A stretch of 64,000 nt of DNA from Budorcas taxicolor (Eukaryota > Chordata > Mammalia > Artiodactyla > Bovidae), in assembly GCF_023091745.1 (NCBI RefSeq), contig NC_068910.1, forward strand, positions 39,171,272 through 39,235,271, read 5' to 3'. The notes beneath the pieces were generated by a model that did no database searches, was not told the origin of the DNA, and worked only from the letters and a program-made list of their open reading frames with translations. How positions within the stretch are numbered: position 1 is the first letter of the stretch; each line of letters starts with the position of its first letter. Both the position numbers and the translations under genes were made by a program. Positions 54,301 to 64,000 of the stretch are shown in pieces.

Positions 54301-55189
54301 CCTAAATTCATGTGTGGGTTGTAAGGGCCAAAGGGGAAAGAAGAAGGGGTGTGTATAGGCCCAAGCACAGTGCCCTGACCTGGGGAAAAATGGTACCAAT
54401 GGGAAGTAATGGGGCTGTCAGAAACCTCTGTGTGTTTGTTTTTCTTTCCTTTTCTTCTTCTCATTTTTTTTTTAAGAATAAAATAAATACCTTCTTTAAC
54501 TGTAAGCCTTCTGTCTTTCTGTCCCAGCTTCAATCACACCTTGTACAGAAGTCTGCCTACTTTAAGCATCTCATCAGCTGGACATGAGGTCCTACGAGGA
54601 AGAAACTGAGGATGCTTTAGAAGGGAAGTTAAGTGGGACAGGAAAACTGTCTTCAGGAAGGGCTGCCCATCAGAAAGGTGTATTTATTTAGCTCTGTTTC
54701 ACGCCTGGGGACTCGGACTCGTGGGTGGGTGTGGGTGTTACCATGAGGCTGATGAGGAACTATGTTGGTATCAGAAGAGTCTGCAAAAGGAAGTGGACTG
54801 CCTCGTGTCTCCATCAGCTGCCTGTTGTAAATGTGTCTGAGGCTCGATGATCAAGTATCAGAGATGTGATAAAGGTGATTTCTGATGTAGGAAGCTGGAC
54901 CAGACACTGACCTTGAGATGGATGCAGGGGAGGTAGATAGAATCAGGAGGGGGTGGGCAGGGTGGAGGGTCTCCCACACTTTCACAGCAACAAGGGCACT
55001 TCCTCTTTTGTCTGTGTTATATGTTTGGGTTTCTGAAGATGTGAAAAGAATGCTTTGGCTTCTTCAAAGTTTCTTATTGTTGGCTTTTTTTAAGCCACTG
55101 TCTTGGATGACCTTTGAGGCCTCTTTGAACTTCAGGGCTCTAAGATGTTGATTCAGAACTGCCTGTAACACTGACAGCTATATAATTTG
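54301..55189. other. Single-copy intergenic block
   Basis: No gene or repeat supported. Pyrimidine-rich run at 54438-54472. Confidence 0.5.
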
Positions 55190-55640
55190 TCAGAACTCTT
55201 GGGTGCAAGTGTCAAAACTCCTCTCAACTTGGCTAAAGCGAGTTGGGGAATGAGTGACTAGAGAAATTTGTTGCAGGGCAGTGGAGGTATTTCGCAGAAT
55301 TGTAAAAAATAAAGGCAACTGTGGACAACCATGGCCTCAGGGACTGGGACCTGCTACTCTTTGCTGCCCAAATGCTGGCAAGTTCATCTGACTCTCAGGT
55401 CTCATTGCTTCCTGAGTGCCAGCCTCCTCCGTGAGCATGGCTGGCAGTAGCGTGAGCCATGGGAGAGAGAGAAAACGCCTTGCTCACAGCATCTTTGTAT
55501 TGATCTCAGGCAAGGATTATGAATCGTCCCTTAAAATCAATAGCCCACCCCTTGACGGGGATGGAGAGCTAGGATTGGCCAGGCCTGGGTCACCTGGCCC
55601 TTTCTATAGCCAGGGCAAGGACCAGCCTTACCAGACTGAA
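55190..55640. repeat. Ancient dispersed repeat, family not named
   Basis: gattggccaggcctgggtca is characteristic of an old mammalian repeat I recognise but cannot name. The region 61745-62050 looks like another member. Confidence 0.4.
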
Positions 55641-55944
55641 AGTACAGAAAGCAGTGGCTCCTTCCAATCTTGGAAAACCTTAAGAAAATGTGTACCCAAA
55701 AAAAAAACAAAAAACAAACCCACAAAAACCATGTAGGGAAAACTTCAGCAAAACTCTTTGGCAACCCCTTGGAGATGGGAATTCCAATGAAAAGAGTTCC
55801 TATTTACTGGGTATTGGTTTTAGGTCATAGGTCATACACAATGCATTGCAGGCAATATAATGCATTACATACATTATCTTTTAAATCTGTGACAACCTTG
55901 ATCTGAGATGGACTTTTTAATGTATTAGTTCTTGCCATTTACTT

Positions 55945-56190
55945 ATTTTTAATAGAAGGATAACTGCTTTACAATATTGTGTTGGTTTCTGCCATACATC
56001 AACATGAATCAGCCATAGGTTCCCTTCCTCTTGAATCTCCCTCCCACCTCCCACTCCTTCCCACCTCTCTAGGTTGTTACAGAGCCCCAGTTTGAGTTCC
56101 CTGAGTCATACAGCAAATTTCCATTGGTTATCTATTTTACATATGGTAGTGTTTATGCTTCCATGCCGCTCTCTCCATTCGTCTTGAGGT
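55945..56190 (-). repeat. L1 3' end (bovine type)
   Basis: acaatattgtgttggtttctg, ccatacatcaacatgaatca, then tggttatctattttacatatg. Confidence 0.9.
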
Positions 56191-56925
56191 AGACTTTTAT
56201 TATCGTTTTGCTGATGAAAAACTGATGTCCAGAGATGTTTATCAGCTTTCCCAAGAGAAAGTAAGAAGTAAGAAGCTAGAAGTAAGACCTGGGGACTGGC
56301 TCAGGCCATCCCGTGGGCCTGCATTTTGAGCTCTCTTTCACCTCAAATGATGCAGAAGATGAGGAATTGGGTAACTGGGTTTGGACACACATGGAACAGG
56401 ATTCCTTAAACACAAATGCTGAGAGCAGGGCTCACGTGCTGAGACTGACGAAGAAGAAACAGACAAAGAAAAAAAAGACAAGCGACCTGAAATTGAGGCC
56501 CAACTCTGACTCTGCTACTGATTAGCTGGAGCTGGAAGAATCTTTTCAAAAGGCAGTTCCAACTGTGTCATTCTGCTGCTTAAAATGCTTCCCTGTTCTC
56601 CAGAGAACACCCGAATCTTTCACGAAGGCCGACAAGCTCCGGCGTGTCTGCCTCCCCCTGGAGCAGCTCTGCACCTCTGCGCCCTCATGACTCTGACAGT
56701 TTCTTACAGGTCTGACGGGGTTTTTTTTGTTGTTGTTGTTGTAAATGCATCCCCTGTGCTTGTAATATCTCTTCCCTGCCTGCATTCTGAAGCAGCACCA
56801 GTTTTTTTCTTCTGGTTGCAGGTTTCACACATCACCTCTTGGATAGAGGCCTCCCTGCTTGCCAGTAGGTCCCAGTCCTCTGATAAACACCCAGCTTACT
56901 GCTTATACTTCTTTTCTTTCTTGCT
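56191..56925. other. Intergenic, no supported feature
   Basis: Single-copy. (TTG)n-type run near 56728-56741. Confidence 0.45.
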
Positions 56926-56929
56926 TTCT

Positions 56930-57037
56930 GGTCACACTGGAAGGAATGTGGGATCTTAGTTCCCAGACCAAAGATAGAAACTGTGCCCCCTGCATTAGGA
57001 GCACAGAGTTTTAACCACTGGACCACTAGGGAAATCC
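56930..57037 (-). repeat. CHR-2-type SINE
   Basis: gtgggatcttagttcccagac, then ccactggaccactagggaaat head. Confidence 0.9.
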
Positions 57038-57107
57038 CTCTTTATTTTTTTTAATGTATTTCAAAATTTTTAAAATTGAAGCATAGTTGCTTTACAATGT
57101 TGGGCTT

Positions 57108-57468
57108 CAGTTCAGTCAGTTCAGTCACTCAGTTGTGTCCGACTCTTTGTGACCCCATGAACCGCAGCATGCCAGGCCTCCCTGTCCACACCAACTCCCA
57201 GAGTCCACCCAAACCCATGTCCATCGGGTCGGTGATGCCATCCAACCATCTCATCCTCTGTTATTCCCTTCTCCGCCTGCCGTCAATCTTTCCCAGCATC
57301 AAGGTCTTTCCAAATGAGTCAGCTCTTCGCATCAGGTGGCCAAAATATTGGAGTTTCAGCTTTAACATCAGCCCTTCCAATGAACACCCAGGACTGATGT
57401 CCTTTAGGATGGACTGGTTGGATCTCCTTGTAGTCCAAGGGACTCTCAAGAGTCTTCTCCAACACCAC
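57108..57468 (-). repeat. BovB LINE 3' end nested in L1
   Basis: ttcagtcactcagttgtgtcc to ctccaacaccacagtt. The minus strand shows the same C-terminal BovB sequence type as 797-1119 but a longer stretch. Open frames here are BovB-derived. Confidence 0.92.
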
Positions 57469-57780
57469 AGTTTATTTACTGCTAAATAGCAGAGTGATTC
57501 AGTTATTCATGTATATATACATTATTTTTTAATAATTTTCCATTATGCTTTATCATAGCATACTGAATATGGTTCTCTGTGCCATACAGCAAGGCCTTGC
57601 TCCTTATCCAATCCACATATAAAAACCCACACCTGCTAACCCCAATCTCCAACTCCACCCCTCTCTCATCCCCCACCCCTTGGCAACCACAGGTCTGTTC
57701 TCTATGGCTGTGATTCTGTTTCTGTTTCATAGATAGGTTCGTTTGTGTCATATTTTAGATTCCACATACAAGTGATAACA

Positions 57781-58086
57781 GGGCTTCCCTTGAAGTTAGT
57801 AAAGAATCTGCCTGCAATGCAGGAGACCCTGGTTCTACTCCTGGGTCGGGAAGATCCACTAGAGAAGGGTTGGCTATCCTCTCCAGTATTCTTAGGCTTC
57901 CCTTGTGGCTCAGCAGGTAAGAATCTGCCTGCGATGCGAGAGACCTGGGTTCGATCCGTGCGTTGGGAAGATCCCCTGGAGAAGGAAAGGGCTACCCACT
58001 CCAGTATTCTGGCCTGGAGAATTCCATGGACTGCATAGTCTATGGGGTCGCAAAGAGTCAGACACAACTGAGCGACTTTCACTTTC
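57781..58086 (+). repeat. Bov-tA composite (partial plus full unit) nested in L1
   Basis: A first tRNA-derived head with a shortened Bov-A (57781-57895) runs straight into a second complete Bov-tA (57896-58080). ACAAGTGAT occurs just before the first unit and just after the second, so the two flank as one insertion. Confidence 0.88.
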
Positions 58087-58224
58087 ACAAGTGATATCAT
58101 ATGGTATTTGTCTTTCTCTTCCTGACTTACTTCACTTAGTATGATCATCGCTATTTGCTTGCTTACACTTAACTCCTGAACACTTACACTGAGGGCACCT
58201 CTCTCAATGGCAATGAATGATCCT

Positions 58225-58350
58225 CCTCTGGCTGGTCCCTGGACTGCAAGCTCCATGAAGGGGTGGCTGCCATTGCTGCCTCGTCCATGTGTATCCGCAA
58301 ACCTAGCATGATGCTTGGTACATGGTGAGAGCCCACTCAAGATTTATTGA
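58225..58350 (+). repeat. L2 LINE 3' end
   Basis: ggactgcaagctccatgaagg, then catgatgcttggtacatggt. Confidence 0.78.
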
Positions 58351-58984
58351 AAGGCTCATTGGAAGTCAGAGCACCCACTCCAGGCCTCCTCTTCCAAGTC
58401 GTAAATGTCAGATTGTGTAGGTGTCAAATTCCAAGACTTCAAGAGCACCTGGGCAGAGAGGGAGCTCGTGTCAGTGGGTGGAATTCACTTACATTTCACA
58501 GGGTGTTGCAGTTTATTTGAAGCCTATGAGAGAAAAGGCTAGCTGGGGCCATCTGCCCTGGTAACAGGTGGACTCAGAAATGAAGAGGAGAAGTTCACTG
58601 AGAAAGCAGCCCTGCCTGTAAAAAAAAAAACCTCACACTCCTTCCCGGAAGAAAGGCTGTCGCTTGGTTTCTCTCTCTGCTTTGACATATGCTTCAAGCC
58701 CTCACTCCTAAATTGTGGTCGGTATTCAGAGTTTGCTGCCATGTGAGGAGAGCTGCTGTGAGAACTGAAAATGGCTTCTGGGAGGACAATTAGTGGAAGG
58801 AAGGACTTCGTGTCGCCTTCAGGCCCGACCCCTTTGCATAGTGTGGCAGTGGTTCAACTCTGGACCCTGGGGGCTCAGAGCAAGACAGTGGGGCCGGTTC
58901 TGTGCAGAGGAATGGGCTCTTCTGAGGCTTTGGCCTTTACAAATAGTCGGGGTCTGCTGCATGGAAACATTTGTCTTGGCTTCC
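58351..58984. other. Intergenic, no supported feature
   Basis: Single-copy; A-run at 58620-58630. Confidence 0.5.
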
Positions 58985-59200
58985 CAGGTGCACAGACTCT
59001 GGAACTAAGCTAAGTTCAAATCCCACCCCCTACCCCCTCACTAGCTATGCAATCGTGGACAAGTTGCTCAACCTCTTTGGGCCTAAGTTTCCTCATCTGT
59101 GAAATGGGGGTAGTGATAGCATCCCCATTAGTATTATCTTGAGGATTAAACAAGTTCATTTGTGTAAAATTCTCCTAGCCCATAAATATTTCTAGTATTA
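58985..59200 (+). repeat. MIR SINE
   Basis: ctggaactaagctaagttcaa, gtttcctcatctgtgaaatg, then ttgaggattaaacaagttc. Confidence 0.9.
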
Positions 59201-59234
59201 TATTTTGAAAATCTTCCCAATGCTTCATGTGGTG

Positions 59235-59805
59235 TCAGACCACTGGACTAGTGTTTCTCAAAGAATGGCCTGTGGGCCACCTGCATCAGAATCACTGGAG
59301 CCAGAGGTGATGTTCAAAATGTTTAACCATAGAAAAGGTGAGGACCTCTACAGGTCAGAACTGAGAGTAGTTATGATCAGAGAGGCCCATCCTATGTCAG
59401 GCATCTTGGACCCACTGACTCATGCTGATCTGGGAAAGATCAGGATAACTGGGGTGGCAGGGGACACTCTAGTCTATCGATGTGGTCGATGACCCTCCTG
59501 CTTTTCCCAGGATGTGGCATTTTCATTGTTGAAACTAGGACATTCCCATGAAAACCTAGGACAGTTGGTCACCTACACTCAGGTCCTTTGGGGGCAATGT
59601 CTGTTGACCAACTAGTTTAGAAATACATCAGTGTTTTAACAACCAGTGGGGCCACATCAGTGCCTACTGGCAGAATGTCAGCCCTGCCTGGGGTCGTATG
59701 AAAATGCAGATTCTGGGCCCAACTCCAGACAGGTTGAATCAGAATTTCCAGAGCCAGGAAATGAGCATTTTCAACATGCCCACCAGGTGAGTCTGATGCT
59801 TGTGT
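59235..59805 (+). repeat. MER5-type hAT fragments
   Basis: 59235-59300 (agtgtttctcaaagaatggc, then gcatcagaatcactggag) and 59630-59805 (gaaaatgcagattctgggcc, then ggttgaatcagaatttccaga). The middle part is unassigned. Confidence 0.65.
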
Positions 59806-59904
59806 GTGTGTTGCTTTATATCCAGGACTAACTCAACTGGTACTCAGTAAATATTTGTTTGAAGAATGGATACAGCTCATAGTGTTGTGAAAAGACTCCA
59901 ATGT

Positions 59905-60145
59905 GACCAGGGCTTGGGTTTTCTAGCCAGACTAAATTCAAATCCTAGTTCTTTTCTTTATCAGTTGGCCAACCTTAGGTGAGTTAATTGACCTCTCAGA
60001 GGTCCAGTTTCCTCATCCAGAAAAGGAGACAGTAATAGTACTGTCTTACACAGATGTGTCTTAGCTAAAATACACATAAGGCAGTTAGCCCCAGTGCCTG
60101 GAATAGAGTAGATGCTGAACAGAAAGTAGCTATCACTATTGCTGT
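59905..60145 (+). repeat. MIR SINE
   Basis: aaattcaaatcctagttctt, gtccagtttcctcatccaga, then ccccagtgcctggaatagag. Confidence 0.9.
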
Positions 60146-60244
60146 TGTTATTAATACTTCAATTTTCTTGAATTCAGCTTACAATTGCTGAGCCAGGTAC
60201 TAGGCACAGGGCTGGGTACTGGGGTTTCCAAGATAAATAAGAAA

Positions 60245-60368
60245 TGGAAATTCCCTGGCAGTCCAGCGGTTAGGACTCCATGCTTCACTTCAAAGGGCCG
60301 GGGTTTGATCCCTGGCCTGGAAACTAAAATCCCAAAAGTCACATGACAAGGCCAAAAACAGAAAATAA
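60245..60368 (+). repeat. CHR-2-type SINE
   Basis: aaattccctggcagtccagcg, then ggggtttgatccctggcctg. Confidence 0.9.
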
Positions 60369-60739
60369 ATGCTTTGTGTCTTAGAAACACAGGTAACGAA
60401 TGTGCCAGGCGTAGCAGTGATATGGCCTCTCTCATACATTGTTGGTGCCCTAAGTGGCAAGCCACCCAGCAAGGAATCAGGAAAAGGGTCAGGTGACATT
60501 TGAGGATTGAGAATTTCTGGAATTTGAATAATGAGAGACTTAAAGTAAAGATGTAGCCATAGGGAAAGATACGTCTTTCAGGAAAGGGCCTGCCATTCAG
60601 AGTGCCTAGAAGTGACAACTCCTGGTGTTGAGACAGGCGAGTGGCACGGTGTTCACAGAAAGGGCCTAGCCAGTTCTGGCCTAAGGGCACCATGGCAGTG
60701 GGAAAATGAAAACCAGCCTAAATGTCTTTGTGAGCATTT

Positions 60740-61275
60740 GGTCGAATGACTCGGAGTTCACTCATGTCTTAGAATGCACTGCAGTGCTTTAAAATGAAGT
60801 GCTAGTTTTATTATGTGGAAAGATCTTCAAGATATATCTTTGAGCAAAGAAAGCAAGATACAAAAAAAGTATGATCCAATTTTTTTATATTCAAATAATA
60901 AAAAAGACTACTTTCATTCAATTCTAGCCCCACCATTTATCAGCTGGGTAATCTTGTACAAGTTTCCTAACTTTGCTGTGTCTCAGTTTCCCAAACTATA
61001 AAATCAGGATATTGAATTGAATTATTGTGAGGATAAAAGAAATAATAACCCACATAAAGTATTGAGCCTAATTCTTAGCATGGATGAGGCTCTCAATAAA
61101 TAATAGCTATTATTATTTTATGTACAGAGAAAAGAGTCTGGATTTGTATACATCAAAATAGTAATAATAACTCTCTCTAGGTGATTGAATTATAAATGAT
61201 TTTAGTTTACTTTCTGCCTTCCTGTATATTCTAAATTGCCACAGTGAACATAAATTACAAACAAGAAAGGAAATG
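60740..61275 (+). repeat. Old LINE 3' region with inserted MIR
   Basis: Old LINE-like flanks (60780-60900 and 61130-61275) surround a sense MIR at 60910-61115 (gtgtctcagtttcccaaacta, then gaggctctcaataaataa). Confidence 0.65.
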
Positions 61276-62150
61276 AACCTTTATGGTGACCCTGTGCAAA
61301 ATGTAAGTGCATAGTAAATATTTTTAGAATAACTGAGTGGACATTTATATGCCCAGGTTATACAGTTTCAGAGACTTTATTCACATCAAAATACAGTTCC
61401 TTACTCTTCAAATACTTCAACAAGGTGGGGAAAAAATGTAGGACATAGATGCAACAAGATTGGCCAGATGCTGAGGCTCACTGAGTATGGGGAACATGAG
61501 TTTTCATGATACAATTATATTTTTGTGTATATTTGAAATTTCTCATAATGAAAATTAGAGAAAAAAATATAGTTCTTTGATTTACCAAGGATTATCACAC
61601 TTCAAGTTTTAAAAATAAACGGTTTTCCCTAAATTCTTTTGGTATTGTTTCATAAATCACTTACTAAGAACTGAAACTTTCAAATTCATAAGCCATTTCT
61701 ATTAATGATTCAAAGAAAATGATAAGGTTTTATATTGTTACCAGTTGTATTGGTGAGGACTCGTTTAGAACCAAGGTGCAGATATTCAAGTGAAACTGGT
61801 TTAAGAAAAATAAGATTTGTTTTAACTCATAAATAAGAGTCTTTTGGGTTTTTGAGGGGCCCAGATGATTTCATCATGCTCTCTTTATACATGGTAAATG
61901 CGATGACTGCCAATGGCCCCAAGCTTGCAATCTGAAAGAAAGAGATCTTTTCCCAATGGCTCTGGCAAGAATCCCAAGCAAGCTTCTGACTGGTTAGGTC
62001 TGGTCATGGGGGCACCCTTGGGAGGAGGTTGAAGGCAATGAACTGAGTGCGTTTATCATGGAATAGAATGAAGAATGGAACCCAAAGCAAAAATGTCCAA
62101 TCAGACCAAAAAAACAAATAGTCATTATTCATGAACAGCCAGGTCCCTTA
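61276..62150. other. AT-rich intergenic; weak ancient repeats
   Basis: 61340-61560 resembles an old LINE or DNA-transposon tail. 61745-62050 resembles the unnamed repeat at 55190-55640. No gene. Confidence 0.4.
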
Positions 62151-62380
62151 TTCATAGAGGAAAGTATTAGTCATTCAGTCAGGTCTGACTCTTTGCAACC
62201 CCATGGACTGTAGCCCACCAGGATCCTCTGTCAGTGGGATTCTCCAGGAAAGAATACTGAAGTGGATAGCCATTTCCTTCTCCAGGGGACCTTCCCAACC
62301 CGGGGATTGAACCTGGGTCTCCGGCACTGTGGACAGATTCTTTACTGTCTGATCCACCAGGGAAGCCCTTCATAGAGGAA
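62151..62380 (-). repeat. Bov-tA SINE with 12-bp TSD
   Basis: Element at 62163-62368. TTCATAGAGGAA is exact at 62151-62162 and 62369-62380. Confidence 0.97.
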
Positions 62381-62920
62381 GGTTCTATATAAAATTCTTT
62401 GACTTCACTGGGAGAATAATGCTACATAAATGCAAGAAATTACAATTTTGCTGACAGATCTAAACTGCCATCCAGGTTTCAGTCTTCCTGGATTATGAAG
62501 AGAAAAGCAGCAGAAGATGACTATTGAAATATTGCCTAGTGATAAGACATTAAATTTGTGCATCATACAGTAAGTCTAGCTGTGACTTCTTGTTCTGCCA
62601 CTTATAATTTTCAGGCCCCAGTTAACTTTGTGGCAAAATTAGAGAACTGGCTTTGATGACTTATAGCATCTCTTTCTGCTCTAAGATGCTATGATCCTGG
62701 ACACCTCTACACCTAAACAAATTCTGCCAGAATTTCAAAGTAACTTTCATTTGCACAGGCCCATAGTTTCCAAAATACTGATCTTCAGTGAAGAGTTTTA
62801 TAGAATGAGTTCTTAGGAAACAAAGAACATTGTTTATCTTTTAAAGTATTTTATTTTTCTATTTTTGTTTTTTTTCCTTCTGAGTTATACGGGTATATGT
62901 TAAGTGGGCCAAGATTTTGT
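62381..62920. other. Intergenic, no supported feature
   Basis: Single-copy with a possible MIR remnant near 62580-62690. Confidence 0.45.
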
Positions 62921-62924
62921 TTGC

Positions 62925-63042
62925 TTGTTTTGACTGCATTGTATGTCATTATGGTATCTCAGTTTCCTGACCAGGGATCGAACCCGTGTACCCCGCAGTG
63001 GAAGCACAGAGTCTTAACCACTGGACCTCCAGAGAAGTCCTG
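62925..63042 (-). repeat. CHR-2-type SINE
   Basis: ctgaccagggatcgaacccgt, then gtcttaaccactggacctcc. Confidence 0.9.
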
Positions 63043-63124
63043 AATATTGTTTATTGATTACCCACTGTACCAAACCCTTTCCGTAGATTACTTCATTTGG
63101 CTTTCACAATAATTCTTAGAGGTA

Positions 63125-63613
63125 GGCAAAATAGTGGCCTCCCAATGCTGTCCACTTCCTACTCCCTGGAACCTCTGTATATGTTAGGTTACACAGTGAA
63201 GAGGTATTCAGGTTGCAAGTGGAATTAAGATTGCTAATCAGCTGATCTTGAGAATTTATCTTGAGTTATCCCACAGTAATCACAAAGGCCTTTATACGTC
63301 AATGAGTGAGATGGAAGAGTCAGAATCAGAGGAGAAGATGTGATAACAGAAGCAAAGATTGGAGTGACACAATCGCTGGACTGAAAGACATAACAGGGTC
63401 ATAAACCAAGGAATGCAGGTAGCCTCTAGACAAGAAATGGATTCTCTCCACAAACCCCCAGAGGGAGCACAGCCCTGCAGACACCCAGATTTTAGCCCAG
63501 CGAGACTGATTTTGGACATCTGGCCTTTACCACTATAAGGTAATATCGTTTGTGTTGTTTTAAACCCCTCACTTGTGGTGATCTGTTGCAGCAGCCCTGG
63601 GAGATGAATACAA
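63125..63613 (+). repeat. MLT1-type solo LTR
   Basis: gctaatcagctgatcttgaga, gattttggacatctggcctt, then gttgttttaaacccctcact and a gatgaatac end. Old solo LTR, no coding part. Confidence 0.8.
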
Positions 63614-63621
63614 GTAGGTGC

Positions 63622-63831
63622 GTAAGTGAAGTCACTCAGTCGTGTCTGACCCTTTGTGACACCGTGGACTGAAGCCCACCAGGCTCCTCAGTCCATGGGA
63701 TTCTCCAGGCAAGAATACTGGAGTGAGTTGCCATTTCCTTCTCCAGGGGATCTTCCCGACCCAGGGATCGAACCCGGGTCTCCCACATTGGAGGCAGACG
63801 CTTTAACCTCGGAGCCACCAGGGAAGCCCAC
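63622..63831 (-). repeat. Bov-tA SINE
   Basis: gaagtcactcagtcgtgtctg to gagccaccagggaagccc. TAGGTGC occurs on both flanks (63614-63620 and near 63835). Confidence 0.95.
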
Positions 63832-63849
63832 AGCTAGGTGCAACAAACC

Positions 63850-63982
63850 TAATAAACTGAGGAGGACACAGTCAAAGAATATTTCAGTGACTTGCCCAAG
63901 GCTACCCAGCCACTAAATGGCAGAGTCAGAATTTGAGCTCGAGTGTATTTGGCTTTGAATCCCATGTTCTTAACCACCATGA
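63850..63982 (-). repeat. MIR SINE
   Basis: gtgacttgcccaaggctaccc, aaatggcagagtcagaattt, then tgttcttaaccaccatg. Confidence 0.88.
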
Positions 63983-64000
63983 TAATCTCTGACTGCCGTG

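Larger units (their letters stand above)
57050..58160 (-). repeat. L1 3' end with nested BovB and Bov-tA insertions
   Basis: Reverse L1 tail in three pieces: 57050-57107 (aattgaagcatagttgcttt), 57470-57780 (gtgattcagttattcatgta, then gataggttcgtttgtgtcat) and 58087-58160 (ctgacttacttcacttagta). Between them lie BovB and a Bov-tA composite. Confidence 0.88.

Noticed and set aside
22360..63613. Endogenous retrovirus coding regions next to the MLT1 LTRs (22360-22757, 63125-63613)
   Set aside because: Only LTR sequence is present. No gag, pol or env resemblance adjoins either copy, so both are old solo LTRs.
14935..63831. tRNA-like A/B boxes in many places
   Set aside because: All lie in the heads of Bov-tA or CHR-2 SINEs. 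None has an intact cloverleaf set of stems I could support as a functional tRNA gene.
11931..64000. A second gene, such as ARL8B, expected next to BHLHE40 in mammals
   Set aside because: No exon of it is recognisable. In human it lies well over 100 kb away, beyond this window.
1..64000. CRISPR arrays, prokaryotic operons or phage-type systems
   Set aside because: No spaced short repeats, no compact gene arrays, and the repeat content is wholly ruminant nuclear DNA.

Overview
This is a nuclear genome window from a ruminant, most likely a bovid. It contains one recognisable protein-coding gene and a large repeat-rich flank. Lineage is shown by the repeats: BovB LINE 3' ends, Bov-tA/Bov-A SINEs, CHR-2-type tRNA-derived SINEs, a young L1 of the bovine type, and a bovine-type mariner MITE. 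Older mammalian repeats (MIR, L2, MLT1, MER5-like hAT, old L1) fill much of the rest. I cannot separate cattle, sheep, goat, buffalo or yak from sequence alone.

The gene is BHLHE40 (DEC1/STRA13/SHARP2), complete on the + strand in five coding exons: 6534-6613, 6776-6845, 7108-7215, 8213-8336 and 9616-10472. Joined, they give 412 codons plus stop, the length of the human protein, with GT/AG at every junction. It lies in a GC- and CpG-rich domain (about 4940-7320). The inferred promoter (6020-6300) holds a tandem E-box, two HIF-type hypoxia elements and a C-rich tract. The 5' UTR has a single upstream AUG opening a 5-codon uORF. The 3' UTR (about 1.46 kb) carries a (GT)15(GC)5 microsatellite, AU-rich stretches and a poly(A) signal at 11907.

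Upstream, 1-2080 is fossil L1, invaded by BovB and carrying a recent internal duplication. The segment 3300-4850 is unique flank. Downstream, 11930-64000 has no supportable gene. It is a mosaic of single-copy DNA and SINE/LINE/LTR/DNA-transposon pieces. Candidate regulatory islands stand out at 13600-13930, which shares a 13-bp HIF-type motif with the promoter, and at 47690-48440, an orphan CpG-rich block with an RFX/X-box-like palindrome.

The long open frames in 5000-6700 and elsewhere are stop-poor GC-rich or repeat-derived sequence, not genes. I found no tRNA, rRNA, CRISPR or prokaryote-type system, and nothing I would call a new biological system. The most unusual structures are the 218-bp copy inside a fossil L1, a telomere-like filler at the 5' junction of a young L1, and a 62-bp mariner hairpin related to a bovine miRNA source family. 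Repeat borders are by eye, accurate to roughly 5-30 bp unless a target-site duplication (TSD) is given.
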